64,000 bases of DNA from Progne subis subis (Eukaryota; Chordata; Aves; Passeriformes; Hirundinidae): assembly GCA_022316685.1 (NCBI GenBank), contig JAKJHU010000067.1, forward strand, positions 2,552,501 to 2,616,500, in the 5' to 3' direction. Shown here one piece after another: positions 24,305-38,081 of this stretch (its first letter is position 1; each line of letters starts with the position of its first letter). A model generated the notes under the pieces. It worked only from the letters and a program-made list of their open reading frames with translations, was not told the origin of the DNA and did no database searches. The position numbers were made by a program, and so were the translations under genes.

Positions 24305-24660
24305 TGTCATGGTGTAATCCCTGTTGCCAAGTAAGCACCACACAGCCACATACTGAATCACCCCTGGTGGGACGGGGAAAGAATCAGAAGAGTAAAAGTG
24401 AGAAAACACATGGGTTGAAATAAAGACAATTCAATAAGCAAAGAAAGAGCCACTCATATAAACAAAACAAGGAGTTAATTCATCACTTCCCATGGGCAGG
24501 CAGGGGTTCAGCTGTCTCGAAGAAGGCAGAGCTCCATCACGTGTAACAGTGACTTGGGAAGACAAACACCATCAATCTGAGTACCCGCCACTTCCTCCTT
24601 CCTTATTCCCCCACTTTAAATGCTGAGCATGACACCATGGTCTGGAGTATCCTTTTGGTG
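24305..24660 (-). mobile_element. ERVL-like LTR, 5'-truncated, minus strand
   Basis: On the minus strand the copy ends GGATTACACCATGACA, the expected 3' terminus. It retains the promoter-proximal TCATGCTCAGCATTTAAAG block, the GACTTGGGAAGACAAACACC segment (seen on the + strand at about 24551-24570) and the CTTTATTTCAACCCATG block. The 5' ~180 bases present in the copy at 9908 are missing. It lies tail-to-tail with the + strand copy at 23073-23619. Confidence 0.8.
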
Positions 24661-25960
24661 GCATCTTCCACTGCTTACAGAATACTTTAAAAATTCCCAC
24701 TGCCATCTAAAAAAAATATTATGCAAACTTAGATGATGCCACACCCTGGATTGTGTGATAATGATAATAGTGAATTCTCAAATAGTGACATCCTTTGTTC
24801 CTCAGATACAATAAGTGTGGGATTCTACAACATCTTAGGTGAAGGCTGTAGGATTAAGCAGGTGTGGGGCTATATAAATTTTTCAGATATTTTGTTGCAA
24901 TAAAATAATTGAATTTTGTTGCAGCTATTTGTTATTCTCAAAATCAAGATTTATTAAACATTTTGAACATTTTGGAAACAGGAGTTCCTTTTGATTCTAA
25001 AAATAGAAGAGGTTCTTGTGCCCTGTGATTCAAATATTTCTACAGATTTTGTGAGAGGATGGAGAAGCTCAGTTCATTAACTTAAATGACCATGTGCAAA
25101 ATATCTCAGCCAGGTTTAAGGTGAGAGCCAAGGTCTCTCATAGGTTCAGCACAATATTTACCTCGTTAAAGTGAAGTTCCTGGATGTGAGATGTCTCAGA
25201 GAATTTGAAATAAGGTGTTTAAGGTAATGTGCAGCCACCTGGCCTGCTCCAAAACCATGGGTATATGCTCAATATGACTAGAGCAGATGGAAATAAATAC
25301 AGGATTTAGAAAACAAACAAACATACATTTTAAAGCAAATATTTTCTTTGCAGAATTACCAATAATTCTCTAATAGTATTGGAAAACTCTAAGATTTGAA
25401 AAAATAATTGTAGACAGAGCTGATAATTTATATCTTGCAGATATGTTTTGCAGCTGCACAATTTTAAGAGCTTTATTTTTTTTTCTTCTTTTTCTTCCAT
25501 TTTTTTAGCAGACATGATTAGTATTAAACTTTAAAACATTGTCATCTCGAAAAATAGTGCTAGAACCTTAAATTTCAAAAATTCTTAAGATTATGGCTAC
25601 TCAATAGTTCTCTTTTTTCTGTCAGACTTTTATATAGATGTCATAGAAAACACTGCACTATCTTCATCTAGTTATTTCATGACATGTTTATGAGGTAATA
25701 AAAGAACAACTTTTTTGATGGAGAAATCAGTGTATAGAAAGAAATTTACATATAGATAATGCTAATAGTAAAATTATAAAATCATAATAATCATTAATTT
25801 TAGGTTTCCTTCATTATATATATGAAGAATTGGATATTTGAGCGAATAATTTTCAAAAATCAGCCATTTTTACAGCCCCCCCAAGCCTTGAAAGGAAATA
25901 TAAAAGACAAGGGGAAAGTTCTGCTGAGGACTCTGATTTGCAACAGTTACTTGTACCAAA

Positions 25961-26014
<54 letters not shown>

Positions 26015-29000
26015 CTTTTTTTTTTTCTTTTTTTTTTTTTTTTCCTCCTTCAAATTTGCTGATGGGAAAGAATTCACTGCGTAAACTTTACAAGATTCAG
26101 GACACCCATGAAAATAAATTACTACAGGGAATCTTCTCTTGATTCATTACAGTGATTTACTATGGTCTTTTCATTTTTGAGCAATAGAACAACAGCAATA
26201 CAGAATTTGCAAAGTTTCACCAAAGAAGTATCTCAACATTTTCAGGGGGGAAAAAAAATCAACTGTAAGACAATAAACTCTCTTAAATACAAATTTAGAA
26301 TCACAAGATACAATCACCACAGACAGATAAAGTCTGGAACTGTAGTGTTTTTACAACACTTATCCAAAACATCATGATTTATTAATGATTTATTCTTTTA
26401 CTTTCTTTCGCATTCTCTGTAAAATATTTAATTGGGCCATTCACTGGAATCTCTTGTGAGAAATTGAACCTATGCATCTATGTAAACATACAAGATTATG
26501 TGTCATAGTGAAATGTTTACGTTCTTTTTATCCTTGTTCTATGTCAAAGATTGTTTCAAAACCATTTTTTTTTTTCAATGTATTATATTTTCTTGAGTCT
26601 CAGCTTTGACTAAGAAATACAAAAGCTATCGATTTGGTGGATTCCAAAAGATTTTGTTTTACTTATAAGATGATATTTTATTTGGAGTTACTGCAGATTA
26701 TCTAGTGAGTTATCAATTCATCCTACCTTCACTGGAATGAAATTATATTTTGGGGTTTTTTGGGTTTTTTTAATAACTTTAAGATTTCCAGCTTTGTTTG
26801 TTGTGACTGTAAAAGATATTTATTTGAAAAGGTGTGGAATTATCAATAGGAATATAAACAAGGCAGTTCTTTGATAGTATCTATATATTTGCTCATTTTA
26901 GCCCATCAAGATAAAGTTGCACATAAAGGGAGACTTTACAGCTTACATTTATCAGATCTCACTAAACATAAGGAGAACAACAACAAATATGTACAGTTAA
27001 CTGCACAGCCAAAAATAAAACAATAAAAAAAGCTAACAGAGATAACATTTCTTTTCTGAATGTTTTTTTGTTGTCAAGTTACGAACATAAAAGTGTTTGT
27101 AAAATTGTACATGCCACCCGTATGGAGTATGGAAATTCTGATTCCTTTTTGCCTTTTTTTATATCATAAACACACACAACAGAGAAAAAAAATCTAAAAG
27201 CCATAGAAACAATTACAAGAGTAACACCCACCTTCCAAACATATGAAGATTTACATCACTTTGAAGAAGTTTTTGACATTTCATTAATTAAACATTTAAA
27301 ATTACAAGTAGACATATAAATGTCAACATTAAAACATTAATTTCTTAAGCTGTACTTGAATCCTATATTTGAGATTGAACAGAATGAATCCTATCTATGG
27401 ACAATCTTTTTTATCTCTTATCTCTAGATTTCTTTGTACAAACTACACACAGTCCCAACTGCATTCTGAATATTTTCAGAACTGTATTTTATTATATGGA
27501 ATAGCTTACAATTATCTAATTAATAATTAATAAAAAATAAATATTTAATTAATATACTTCAACAGTTCAGGTGAAAACAACCAGAATGTGGCTGGTAGAT
27601 AATGGTAAGTAATGTAGTTTTTCCAGTTCAGTATCTAAGTAGAACTCTCAGTTTGGTTCACAGTTTTTGTCCTAGGGAGAGCTAGGTATGATTTTGTTCT
27701 TGCTTTTGTTCTTTTGTTTTCCCTGGAAAGCTGTTCCAGAAAAATGGTTGCTTTGGGAACTTTTTAAATATGAGAACAACATTGACAGTCAAAGAACACA
27801 GCAAGTTGGAAGAGGAAAGGAAGGGAAAATTATATGCCAGTGTACTTTTCTGTCCAGTCAAAGCCTTTGCACATGTCAGTTCTATCACAGAGTTGTAGAT
27901 TGCACCTTTGTTGATATTTTCTCATGCTTGGCTAAGGGCACAAGCTGGCAGGTGAGGGTGACCCCAGCATGCCCTGACCAATAGGTCACAGTCTCACAAG
28001 GTCTGAGCACAACAGGGAGTGCCAGGCTCTGGTAAAATCTGCAGCACACCACACGTAGCTCAAGCAGGGACTGGATACCTGACTCAGAGCTGTCATGAAC
28101 TCTTGGTGCCACAGGAGGGAAAGCTTGTCAGGGACACTAAGGTGTACTGATGCCTCCAGGGCCCTGATGTCTCTATGTGAAACAGAAGGCATTTTCTATC
28201 TGGAAATAGAAAAGTAGGTATCAAGCTACAGTGAGTAGCTTGCCACTGATCCCCAAGGGGAAGGTGGGCATTTTATGCTTCTCTAGTACTACTAGAAATT
28301 TAAGTACCCTCATTTTCTCGACAGCATTCATTCCTCAAACCTAAGCTTGTTGGATCAATTGTTTTCTGGATGTCTGGAATGGAAGAATTGTAAGTCACAG
28401 CTTTTATTTATGTCCTTTGGTATGGATTTGTCTCATAACTAACTGACATAGACTCTGCTTAGCTTGCAGGTTTGTGAAAAATCCATTCCTTAGGCGCTTG
28501 GCTCTACTTTATGCCTTATAGGGAGCCAAAACATTTATTGGCTGTTGAATATTCCAGGAAGTAAGCTGGCAGCAGATGAGGTGTTGCTTCTCTAGTTTAG
28601 TGGAACTATGCCTAAGCACCTTCAAAAAAATTGGCTTTACATATGCTGCTTCTCATCTATAAAACTGAGAAAAAAGAAAAAAATTCCTGAACTCATAAGC
28701 TGTAAGAGCAAGCACATTTGAGTTTTCAAGGTCTTCAGATATTGTGATACAGAGGCCATAGATGTTTGATAAGAAGAAATTATAGACTAGTTAAAGATCA
28801 GAAAGAGCTTTTTAATACCAGCCAAGCTGAATACTGAACAACATACAGGTACTTTGAACTGTTCTCAATCGCTCATTCAATCAAATAAGTGAAAAACTTT
28901 TGAGCAAACCTGAATGCTGAATTAATATGAAGAAATAATGATTTGCCTATAGACATTTTGAAAATGGAAAAGACTAATCAAGGGAGGTATTTATTTCAAA

Positions 29001-32000
29001 TTATTTGCTCAGCTGTTGTTGCTCAGAATTCAATGGAATTTGCATATATAACTGAGCTACTTCAACACAGGCCAGGGAAAAGTATATATTATTTAATATT
29101 TTTAATTTTGTTTGTTTGTTTGTTTCTGGGGTGGTGGTTTTTTTTGGTTCAAGCAGGTGCAGATTAAAAAAAAAAATTGCATAAAATAGCTATGCTAGGT
29201 TACTTGCTAGATAAAAGGCGGTAAAAGACTGCCATTTTTTAAAAAGGAAACAAAAAAGCCTGAGCAAATTTATTAAAAGAAAATTAAAACATCTACGTAG
29301 CTGATGTACATTTTCTATATGGAAGGGTCTGGTTTGGATATCTGTTAGGATATTTTCTCAGAGCAAGTTTTAAGAAGTCTATACTTTGAAATCCAGTGCA
29401 TTCCAAAAAGTTACATGTGAGTATGGCAAGGTGCAATCATGCCAAAGGACACCTTTGGGGCATAGAAAAGGAGAAAAAAATATGAGACAGATTTGCTAGG
29501 GCTGTGAACCTTGACGAGGGAACAAACGACCCATACTCAGTAGAAAGTCTTGGAGGGTCAGTAGATTTATGATGGGTTTCCTACTTAAATGACAGGAAGT
29601 TGTAGCAATCAGTGGCACAAGAAAAAGGACACAAAGACAGGAACAAGGCATTACCATGGGGAGTGGCAGGAAAAAGCATACAAAAAGGGCTTGAAGAGGG
29701 TCATATCATCATGGAGACAGTGGTATTGTGCTAGGAAATGTGGTGCCTTGCCCTGGCTGATTCAGATACCTCCACGGATAGCAGTCTCCTCAGCCAAAAT
29801 AAGCTTCCTGGGACTTTTCTACCTGAGGCTGCAGGGAGTGTCAGAAAACACCTTTAAGTGAAAAATTATGTCAATGTCTTCTATGATGCTCTTATGGGTG
29901 TGGAGTGAGAAGTCGTTATTATAAAAAGTAAAATAAAGAAACCGAACTAAAGAAAACTGAAGTATGTGTGGAGGTATAATGTAATGTTGCCGCAATGTAA
30001 TGTGCTACTCAACCGTAAGTTCTCTACAGATCCATGCAGAGCACTAGAAGTGGACTGATCTGTCCAAGGCCTCCAGCACACAAGACCAAGACCAGTGGCT
30101 TCTCTAGGAAAACAAAGATTATAAGATTATATCTAAACATTTGCTAACCAAAAGATCCCTTAAGGGACTACCAAACACCTGCCAGGAAGACACTTGTGCC
30201 TCCATATAGCCCACTGTTCCTGATTAAAAAGCTGTGCTTTGTGTCCCAGCTGTGCCCAGAGAAGCTGTGGAAAACCCTGGGCAAACGTCTCTAGCTCTGA
30301 AAAGAACTTTGAGCAGGAGTTGAACCAGCTAAGGTCTAGTGGTCAGTTCCAACAAAAATTCCTCAGCACTTATTTCAGCAATCTGAACTGAGCTTTTACT
30401 GACAGATTATAACTTTCCAAGATTACAGTAGAAAATTCTTTGGTTTTTAGCATTCAGTACTGCTTACAAACATTTAAGTGCTGGAATCCCAGTGACCTCT
30501 GATGCGACTTTCTTAAAATAACAACTGATTATCTCGGCTCTTTGAAGGAGAAACATGGATGAGGAAGCTAAACACATTTGTGGTAGTCTGAAAGAACAGG
30601 GGCTGCTCTACACACATATATCCTTTTATTCACATTCCAGCATTCATGTGTAGGCTAAGCTCTCCAGTTTCTTCATCTCTAAAGCCAGGACACTGATATT
30701 AGATGTTGTAAAGAGCTTTTATGCTGGACTTTTGTACAGAAAAAAAAAATAATAAAAAAAAAAAATTCACATCATACAAGTATGCATAAGAACTGTATGA
30801 AGTCAGCTGGAGACCTTTGTTAGCTAATGAAATGCCAGTGTTGACACTGTAATAAAATATGCACTTCTGGGTTTATGGGGTTTTTTGTGTTTTTGTTGTT
30901 GTTGTTTTACCTAAGAATGCTAATGAAAATTGGAGATGCCATAAGCCAGATTTTTTTTTGTAACTAAATAAAAATAGCAAGTCAAGTGAACAGAAAAAAT
31001 TAAGTAAGTTATGGTAAGATGTATATTAGAAGACTATTTTATGCAATCAATAAAGTAATTTAATTAAACCATAAACTTTTTATAATAGACATCAGGAACT
31101 AGAAATTTACTCAAAAAATAAAAGCTTCATCAATTAATGCAAAACCTGATATTGAACTAAGAGAAAAAGTGTATTAAAGTGCTTAGTTAGGGTTTAAAAA
31201 ATATGGCAGAATTCCATTCCTATAATATGTGTCCTAACTACAACTTTTACATTTCTGGGGGGAAAAAAAATCACATTTATTGTGACTTTACATTCATCCA
31301 TTTTATCAAAAAATTTTAATATTAAATAGAAGGAGGTTTATGAATTAGTATCAGTGTCACAGTTCATATGAAATACTTTCATACCTTTTGCAATGTTAGT
31401 TATATATTTTCTTTCCTACTTTTCTATTTCTACCATTGTTAAAAGCAATTTTATAATTACCTATTTTGTAAAATTGTGAGCAAACCTGAAAGTTTTTCTT
31501 TAAGGAAAAATTGCCATGTTTGTCTGATTTGTTCACAATAGATAAATTGATAGATTATGTCTCATTTTAGGAGCTCAGCCTGAAGGATGCAAAATAAATC
31601 TAGTTTGCAACCATGTTACAGTTATGTCCTAGGCATGACTCAGAAAAAAGCAAACAATAGTGGTGTGTAATATCTTAGAAAACAAAAAGCCACCTTTTTT
31701 CATTGATAATTCATAAAGTGTGGAACTGTATTCTTTGGGGTTTGCAAGTAAGATAGAAGTTTATCAAGAATATTCCTGAGTATCAAGTTTCACACATATT
31801 TGGTTTTCACTGTGTCATCTTCAATTTATTGCAAGATTTTGTATACATTTGAATAGTATTCAAAGGCAAGTAATATGATTAGAGACAATCATAATTGTTT
31901 ATGTCTGAACTGAAGACCAACAGCCTTGAAATCTTTCAAATCACTAGATAATAACAACATAAAAAACCCATTCTCTATTCTACATAATTCCTTGCATTCT

Positions 32001-33560
32001 GTGCATCTAGAGGAGCTGAGAAGGAGAAGAGAGACTGAAGAAGGGAGGGGAGCTTGTGAAGAATGGTCAGGTTGAAATTCCTCTGGAAAACTGCTAAACA
32101 CATAAGGTTTCAAGGAACACAACTGTTAAACTCATTAAGAAGTTGAACGGATTTTTTAAAATTAAAAGGCATTTCAATTAAAGTACACAAAGTTTCAGTA
32201 TCACTATAGGATGAAATAAACAGTAACTGTCGCTAAAGATATATCACTCATTCCCTCAGTTGCTTGCCTCTAGCTCCTACCACTTCCTAAATGCCAAGTG
32301 CAGGAAGTTCCTATAGCTGCATGATGAACTGGTCTGGTTAAAAATATTTTTGTCTCTGGGGATCACTTCTCTTAACAGCAGCTAAAGTTCAGGAAATGAA
32401 AGGTGCATATCCATAATCATTTCAACAAATCTGAACTGAGACTGCTGTGATCTCAGCTGCCTTTTCTATCCCCAGCTGTGCACTCTCCTGCCTTGTCTTG
32501 TGTAGTCATGTATTAAAACATCACGGGGGCAGAGTTGAGATAAATATACTGCAGTATATATACGCAAGTATTTTTCTTTTTTGTTTTGTTACAGGTCTGC
32601 ATAAGCTGAAAAATGACAGTGAGATACTGGGCATCAGCTGATGGAGGGATATCAGCTGGGATAGCAACAATTTTGAGAGAGTGGCATAAGGCTCTGTGTT
32701 GAATCAGAGCATCACGATGCCCCTTTGGCTTACACACATATTTTGGCAGCAAAATTCCCCACTAACAAGGACTTAGATTATCAATTCAGTTTTGATGTTG
32801 TTATTTTTAAACTAGGACCCCTATAGAAACCTAAACACCTTTAGTCTTCATTTCAACAAACTACAAAAAGGAAGTGATTTTGAGCTCTCTTCCCTTGCAA
32901 GGTAAAATACTCCTGGCAAAACAATACACTGACCATTTGTGTTTTCTTAGAGTAATGCCAGTATTTCCCAGCTTCAGGCATGAGAATAGAGAGAAAAATC
33001 CCTGCTCACTTAGTTTTGGATAACCTCTGCACTGTAGTGGACTTGCCAGGCTGCTTTATAGCAGCTTTGGGGCTAGCTGGCACTTGGTGTGGGCACAACA
33101 TTACGAAAACCTGGCTCTCCATCTTCTAAAAAACACTAAAGCTCTGTGATCAAGTTTTTCAGCTGCAGCAGCTGCATCAAGATGACAGAGCAAAAAGAAA
33201 ATGAAGTGTAGAAAAAAGACAGACATGGAAATAGCACCCGTGTTCTTTAGTGAATTTCTACTACCCATTATCTGTTTAATTATCAATTCCTTTCTGCTCA
33301 CTTCAGTGACAATATCAGCTGCCTAGCATGGTAGGAGACACGATCATCCCAAAATGATGTTAAGTAGGCAAGCTAAACTGTAATACTGCATTAAATATTT
33401 CCTATTTAGGCAAGAATATGGCTGCATTTGATCTCACTGAAATCCCCAAACTCTCACTTCATAGAGGTTTACCCAGGCTCTAAATCAAAGAAGCTGAGGA
33501 CATGTTGCTTTCTAGCAATCTGTTCCTTCAAGTTAAAAACAGCTGAACACAATCTTGCTA
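24661..33560. other. AT-rich non-coding DNA, repeat-poor
   Basis: Nearly 9 kb with no recognised gene or mobile element, apart from an 80-bp T tract at 25964 and short simple repeats (TTTG near 29110). Two GC-richer patches, about 27890-28190 and 29440-29860, stand out from the AT-rich surroundings. The second contains a 91-codon open frame (29589-29861, +) with no recognisable domain. I could not assign either patch. Confidence 0.55.
25964..26043. repeat. 80-bp T tract, two C interruptions
   Basis: 51 uninterrupted T (25964-26014), then C, 11 T, C, and 16 T. No gene body ending in a polyadenylation signal is recognised on the minus strand to the right of it. Confidence 0.95.
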
Positions 33561-33655
33561 GCTCCCAATGTGGTGCTGTGGCTGAGAGGGCTAATGTGGC
33601 TGCATAATCGGGGGAATACTCAGCTGGAGTGGGGAGCTTATATTACTGATATAAC
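33561..33655 (+). mobile_element. old CR1-like LINE ORF2 fragment, + strand
   Basis: The stretch gagagggctaatgtggctgc followed by ataatcgggggaatactcag and gtggggagcttatattactg resembles the segment of CR1-type ORF2 that encodes 'RANV.GCINRGI'-like residues near the reverse transcriptase C-terminus. It is short, has frame interruptions and is clearly ancient. Assignment is from remembered sequence, so moderate confidence. Confidence 0.55.
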
Positions 33656-34740
33656 AGCATAAATGTTTATGTTTACTCTGAGACTTGAGGTGCAAACTGC
33701 AGTATACACATTCCCTAGAGAGGCAGCTATTTTCCATGACTACAATGTTTAAGAGAATGGTAAGAAAACAAGACTGTTTACCACAGCAGGAAGAAAACAA
33801 CTCACACAGATTTAGATGCCAAACAATACGATACTAGGAACTGAAAATACTGATGACTGCAATGTTTTTGTTAGTCTCATGTCACACGTACAAGCTTTTC
33901 CTACAGCACATTGAATAATGGATGAGGAACAAAAATATGTGTACAACAAGAAATGTATACTTCTGTATTGTATCTGGACTTAATGTTCTCTTTAGCTTTC
34001 TCTGAAAAGGGTTTTTATACACAACAGTTAGTGTAGAAATACTTAGTAATACAAAAGAACACAGAAGTTACACAGAAAGAAGAAAGAAACAAAATACTGC
34101 TATATTTAGATACAAATGTGTGTAAAGAAATACAGAACATGCAGAGTTTTCATGCTTATTTCGAGCTCTCTCAATGTTCCTTTACCCCAGTATAAAGAAG
34201 CACTACCTTCTTCTGAGCGTGGTAACAATGACATCATAAAACTTTGACATCAGACTTTCTTCAATCATCTCTATTTACAGACAGAAACAAACAAACAAAA
34301 CAACCAAAAGAACCCACCAAATCCACAGTGAGGGAACCACTTGCTGCAGGCAATTCAGTAGAGTAATGAATGATGATGGAAATACCCAGAAATTCCCACC
34401 TTGTTTTCCCAGGTTAATACTCACCCAGTAGACCATGCTGGTTTCTGTGAGATCACAAGTGCATTTTGTCTTTGAAGCATGTTATCCATTACCTTTGAAG
34501 GGGCTTCTTTTAGTAAAATACAAATCAAACACATCTAAAATAAATCAAACACATCAAGGCTTTGAACCAGATCCCAAGTGGTCCTGATAACATACTCTGC
34601 ATTTAAATATGTGCTGATAACATAATTTACATTTGTAAATTCTGCTAGTCTCAATGTGAGTTAAGGATAGTCAGGAGCTCACTCAGGATTTCAATCCAAA
34701 GTAAGATAAAAATTGAAAAACCCCAACAACGCCCCACCAT

Positions 34741-34774
34741 CCCCCCCCCCCCCCAAAAAAAAAAAAAAAAAAAA
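34741..34774. repeat. C14-A20 compound homopolymer
   Basis: Fourteen C run directly into twenty A, then AAAAT units. A likely site of polymerase slippage and assembly error. Confidence 0.95.
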
Positions 34775-37700
34775 TAAAATAAAATAAACACACAAAAAAA
34801 CCAAAAAAACACAACCTACAGATGGGTCATGAAGGTGAAAGGCGGAAATAAACTGTGAGATTACTCTGCCTTTTATATTGAAAAGAGCAGTTAGCCACAG
34901 GCATAGTCTGAGTGCCTCCTCTTATAGGTGTAAAGGGGTAAAATTTAGACCCTCAGACTTCCTATTCTTGTAAATCAAAGATGCTAAAGACGTCTGCCTA
35001 CCAATGTCCCAAAGAATGCAACTGCTGAGACTCTTTGAAGCAAAGTACAATTCAAAAACTTTCATTTTTGTCACAGAAAATCCCTGCTAAAGCTCTGACG
35101 TTTTGTGACCTCACATACATGGCTATAAAGTAATCCTAGTGGGAGCACCACAAGTTCAAAATCCATTAAATCTGATAGAAGAGTTAACATAACAAAAACT
35201 TCCATATTTGAAACATAATTTCAGCACAACACACACCCAAAATATGTCACTACCTACCACTTTATCAATCAGGAAAGATATAATTAGTCTATCCAGTAAT
35301 TTTAAAACTGGACACCTCTACACTCTTTCACAGATACTGAAAGATCTTACAGTGTTCTGCTGAAATATTCAATACCTTTAGCTTGAATTATGATAAGCAC
35401 AAATGATTTTCAAACTGAAGACCTTATTTACAGCTACCACACTGAACATCTTTCTAGAAAAAAAGGACATTTTTGAAGAAATATTGTAAATTAGATGATG
35501 CAAGGTTCTGAATGTGCAGTTCAATGTCAAGATGTTATATCAGCCAAAGCAATTTGAGCTAGTATTCATTTTTTTTTTTTCAAAACATGCCATTTATATC
35601 TAGCAAACAAGGTTATTGGCTCAGTCAAATACTTATTGAATAGAAAATATATTGAATCATCTGATGATTTAGGCATTCACCTTATATTATAAAAGGTTTT
35701 AAAAGATGAAGAATAAAATCTGCACTGAAAGATGACAGTAAGAGATGTGAAACCACCAGTTTTATGTCCCACATTTGGCCAATTTAAAAATGAAAATAAT
35801 AGCCTCATTAACTGTCAGTCTTCAGAGGCATGAAATTCATGTTAAAGATCTGTATCTACTGGTGAGTTATCGAGAATACAAGCCAGAGGAATAACTATTC
35901 TGCCTAATTTAAAGTCTTTGTGTCAAAAGAAGAAATGAAAGATTGGACATGACAGAGGTGAATGAAGCTTTCGTTCTTTTAATTTTAGTTAACTCACTGT
36001 AAAAATCTTAGTTCTCCAGATTTTTTCTTATCCAACAGCACCACCTTGTGACAGTAATGACAGTACAGATTTTAGTATTGATTTCTACACCCACACCCTC
36101 AACAAAACCTTTCTTTAGTATCTGAGGTAGATAAAATGATGAAAATGTTAAGTATTATTAAGGATGCAAATAAACACCATAACAATGTATCAGTGGTCCC
36201 TAGATCTTCAGTCAATAGTATTTGGAAAAGTTTTCTGATGCAAACATGTCTTTTTTAATATGAACATACAAGAATACACTTACCTACATTAAAATCAATA
36301 TTCTTATATATTTATATTTACATATTTAACTGGCATTTAGTGCTGTAAAACAAATGCTTAATCTCTAGTTGATTCTTTAAGTGAATAATTGTTGTTGTTT
36401 CAGTGAGGAGACATAGGTGCCCTGTAGAAGGCAAGGTCTCTGTAATATTTCTCATTCACAAGATAATAGTAGCATCTTGCCTAGGTAGCACCAATTTGAA
36501 CTTCCACTCTGAGGTACCACATTCTGTAAATCTCCTGTTTGGGGAGCCCAAGACTGTATTTTCAGTCTATTAACCAAGGGCCAAAATCTTTTACTGGCTT
36601 TTGCATGTTCTCTCTCTCCAGCCTAATGAATATTTACCCAGACTAGGCACAGTGGAACTGATTGAGCAGGGTAGACTGAAATTACACTGCTGCAGAACAT
36701 GTCCTTAGTGCATTCCCATCGGAAATGGTGAGGCAAAGAATGAAATTGAGTCTTGGTTTTCCATATCCTAAATGGATTACTTAATCACTGAGAAGTCAAA
36801 GAGGAGCTGGGCTGAGGCCTGTGTTGGCTTCAATCCAGTAGATATTTTGTGAAAGTATCTATGAAATGAGACCAGGAAGCAGAGATAATTTGTGGATATG
36901 TCAGATACAAAAAAAGAACTAAAAGTCTCTTAGTGCTTCCAAGACAAAGGCATTTCTGCACATGCTTGTTAGAACCTTATTCAGCAAATATATATGAACA
37001 AAGGATGTTAGGAGTAAAGTAGCTGTCTGGATTGAATTTCTGACTCGAGTTCTGGAATCTAAAATGTCAGCCAAGAAAGGAAAAAGGCAACCAAAAAACC
37101 TTATGCGTTTTTATGGGGTTTTATATACATTAGAATATTAGTACAGAATCAATTTCAGGGAAAGCTTTCAATGCTGCAATTATGAACTTAGTTTCTTTTA
37201 ATTCTGGGAATTTCATAAATCTCTTGCTTTCCTGCTCCTTCATTTTTCTTCCATTTGTTAAAAAGATAGTTCTGTGGTACTTATTATGATTTTTATATTT
37301 TCAAACGTTCAAGTGAAGGTATGCCATAGAATTTTATTATAAGAAATCATAATGATCAAAACAATACTAAATAAAACTTCCTATGTTTATTCATTCTGAA
37401 TAAAATTATCTTATCTACTGTGTGGCTCAAGATAACATACTTTGGGTCAGGACCTCTGGAGAACTTGCCAACTGTGTCACAACTGTCCTTATTTAACAAC
37501 TTCATTAGACCACTTAGGAGAGAACAACCATTATGTTAATAGTATTTTTAGATTACAGTTATTAAGGGACCTTTGAAACCCTACCAAGGACATAAATATA
37601 ACAAAAGTCAAGCTAAAAAATGGGTATACACACCGAAATGAGATTCTGAAAGAAAAAAAAGTAAGCCACCATATCTAAAGAAAAATTAAGGTCTGAAACA

Positions 37701-38049
37701 CTTACTTTGCAATCAAAAGGAGGGCTAAAACATGAAAGTTAAACAGATCAGGGAGTGCTGTTAGGCAAAAATTTGAAATCAACTTATAACACAAGATGAC
37801 AAAAAACAAATGTAGTGTAATCTATAATAGTATACAAAAGAAGCATTGAGTCACAGAAGACAGAAATGACAGTGTGTCTCTGATATTTCATTTGAGAGAC
37901 TTCCTCTGAGTCTGAGTAAACAAATTCTATATGAAAAAATGCTAGAGTAAAAAAATTGAATAAGCAATAAATGTGTGACTCATTTTTCATGACATCTTAT
38001 GATGAAAAGAAATCTGTGTTGTATTAATAAAACAACCCTTCTTGTACTT

Positions 38050-38081
38050 CTTGGCTCTAAGCATTGGTTCTTAGAGCCAAG
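38050..38081. repeat. perfect 12-bp inverted repeat, 8-nt loop
   Basis: cttggctctaag and its exact reverse complement cttagagccaag flank the loop cattggtt. Not followed by a T run, and bacterial-type termination is not expected here. Pairing does not extend beyond 12 bp. Confidence 0.9.

Noticed and set aside
23073..24660. Possible provirus flanked by LTRs
   Set aside because: The two LTRs are in opposite orientation and the DNA between them shows no retroviral motif.
25822..26142. Poly-Phe / poly-Lys frames
   Set aside because: Artefacts of the 80-bp T tract.
38050..38081. Rho-independent terminator
   Set aside because: The hairpin has no T run after it and the DNA is vertebrate.
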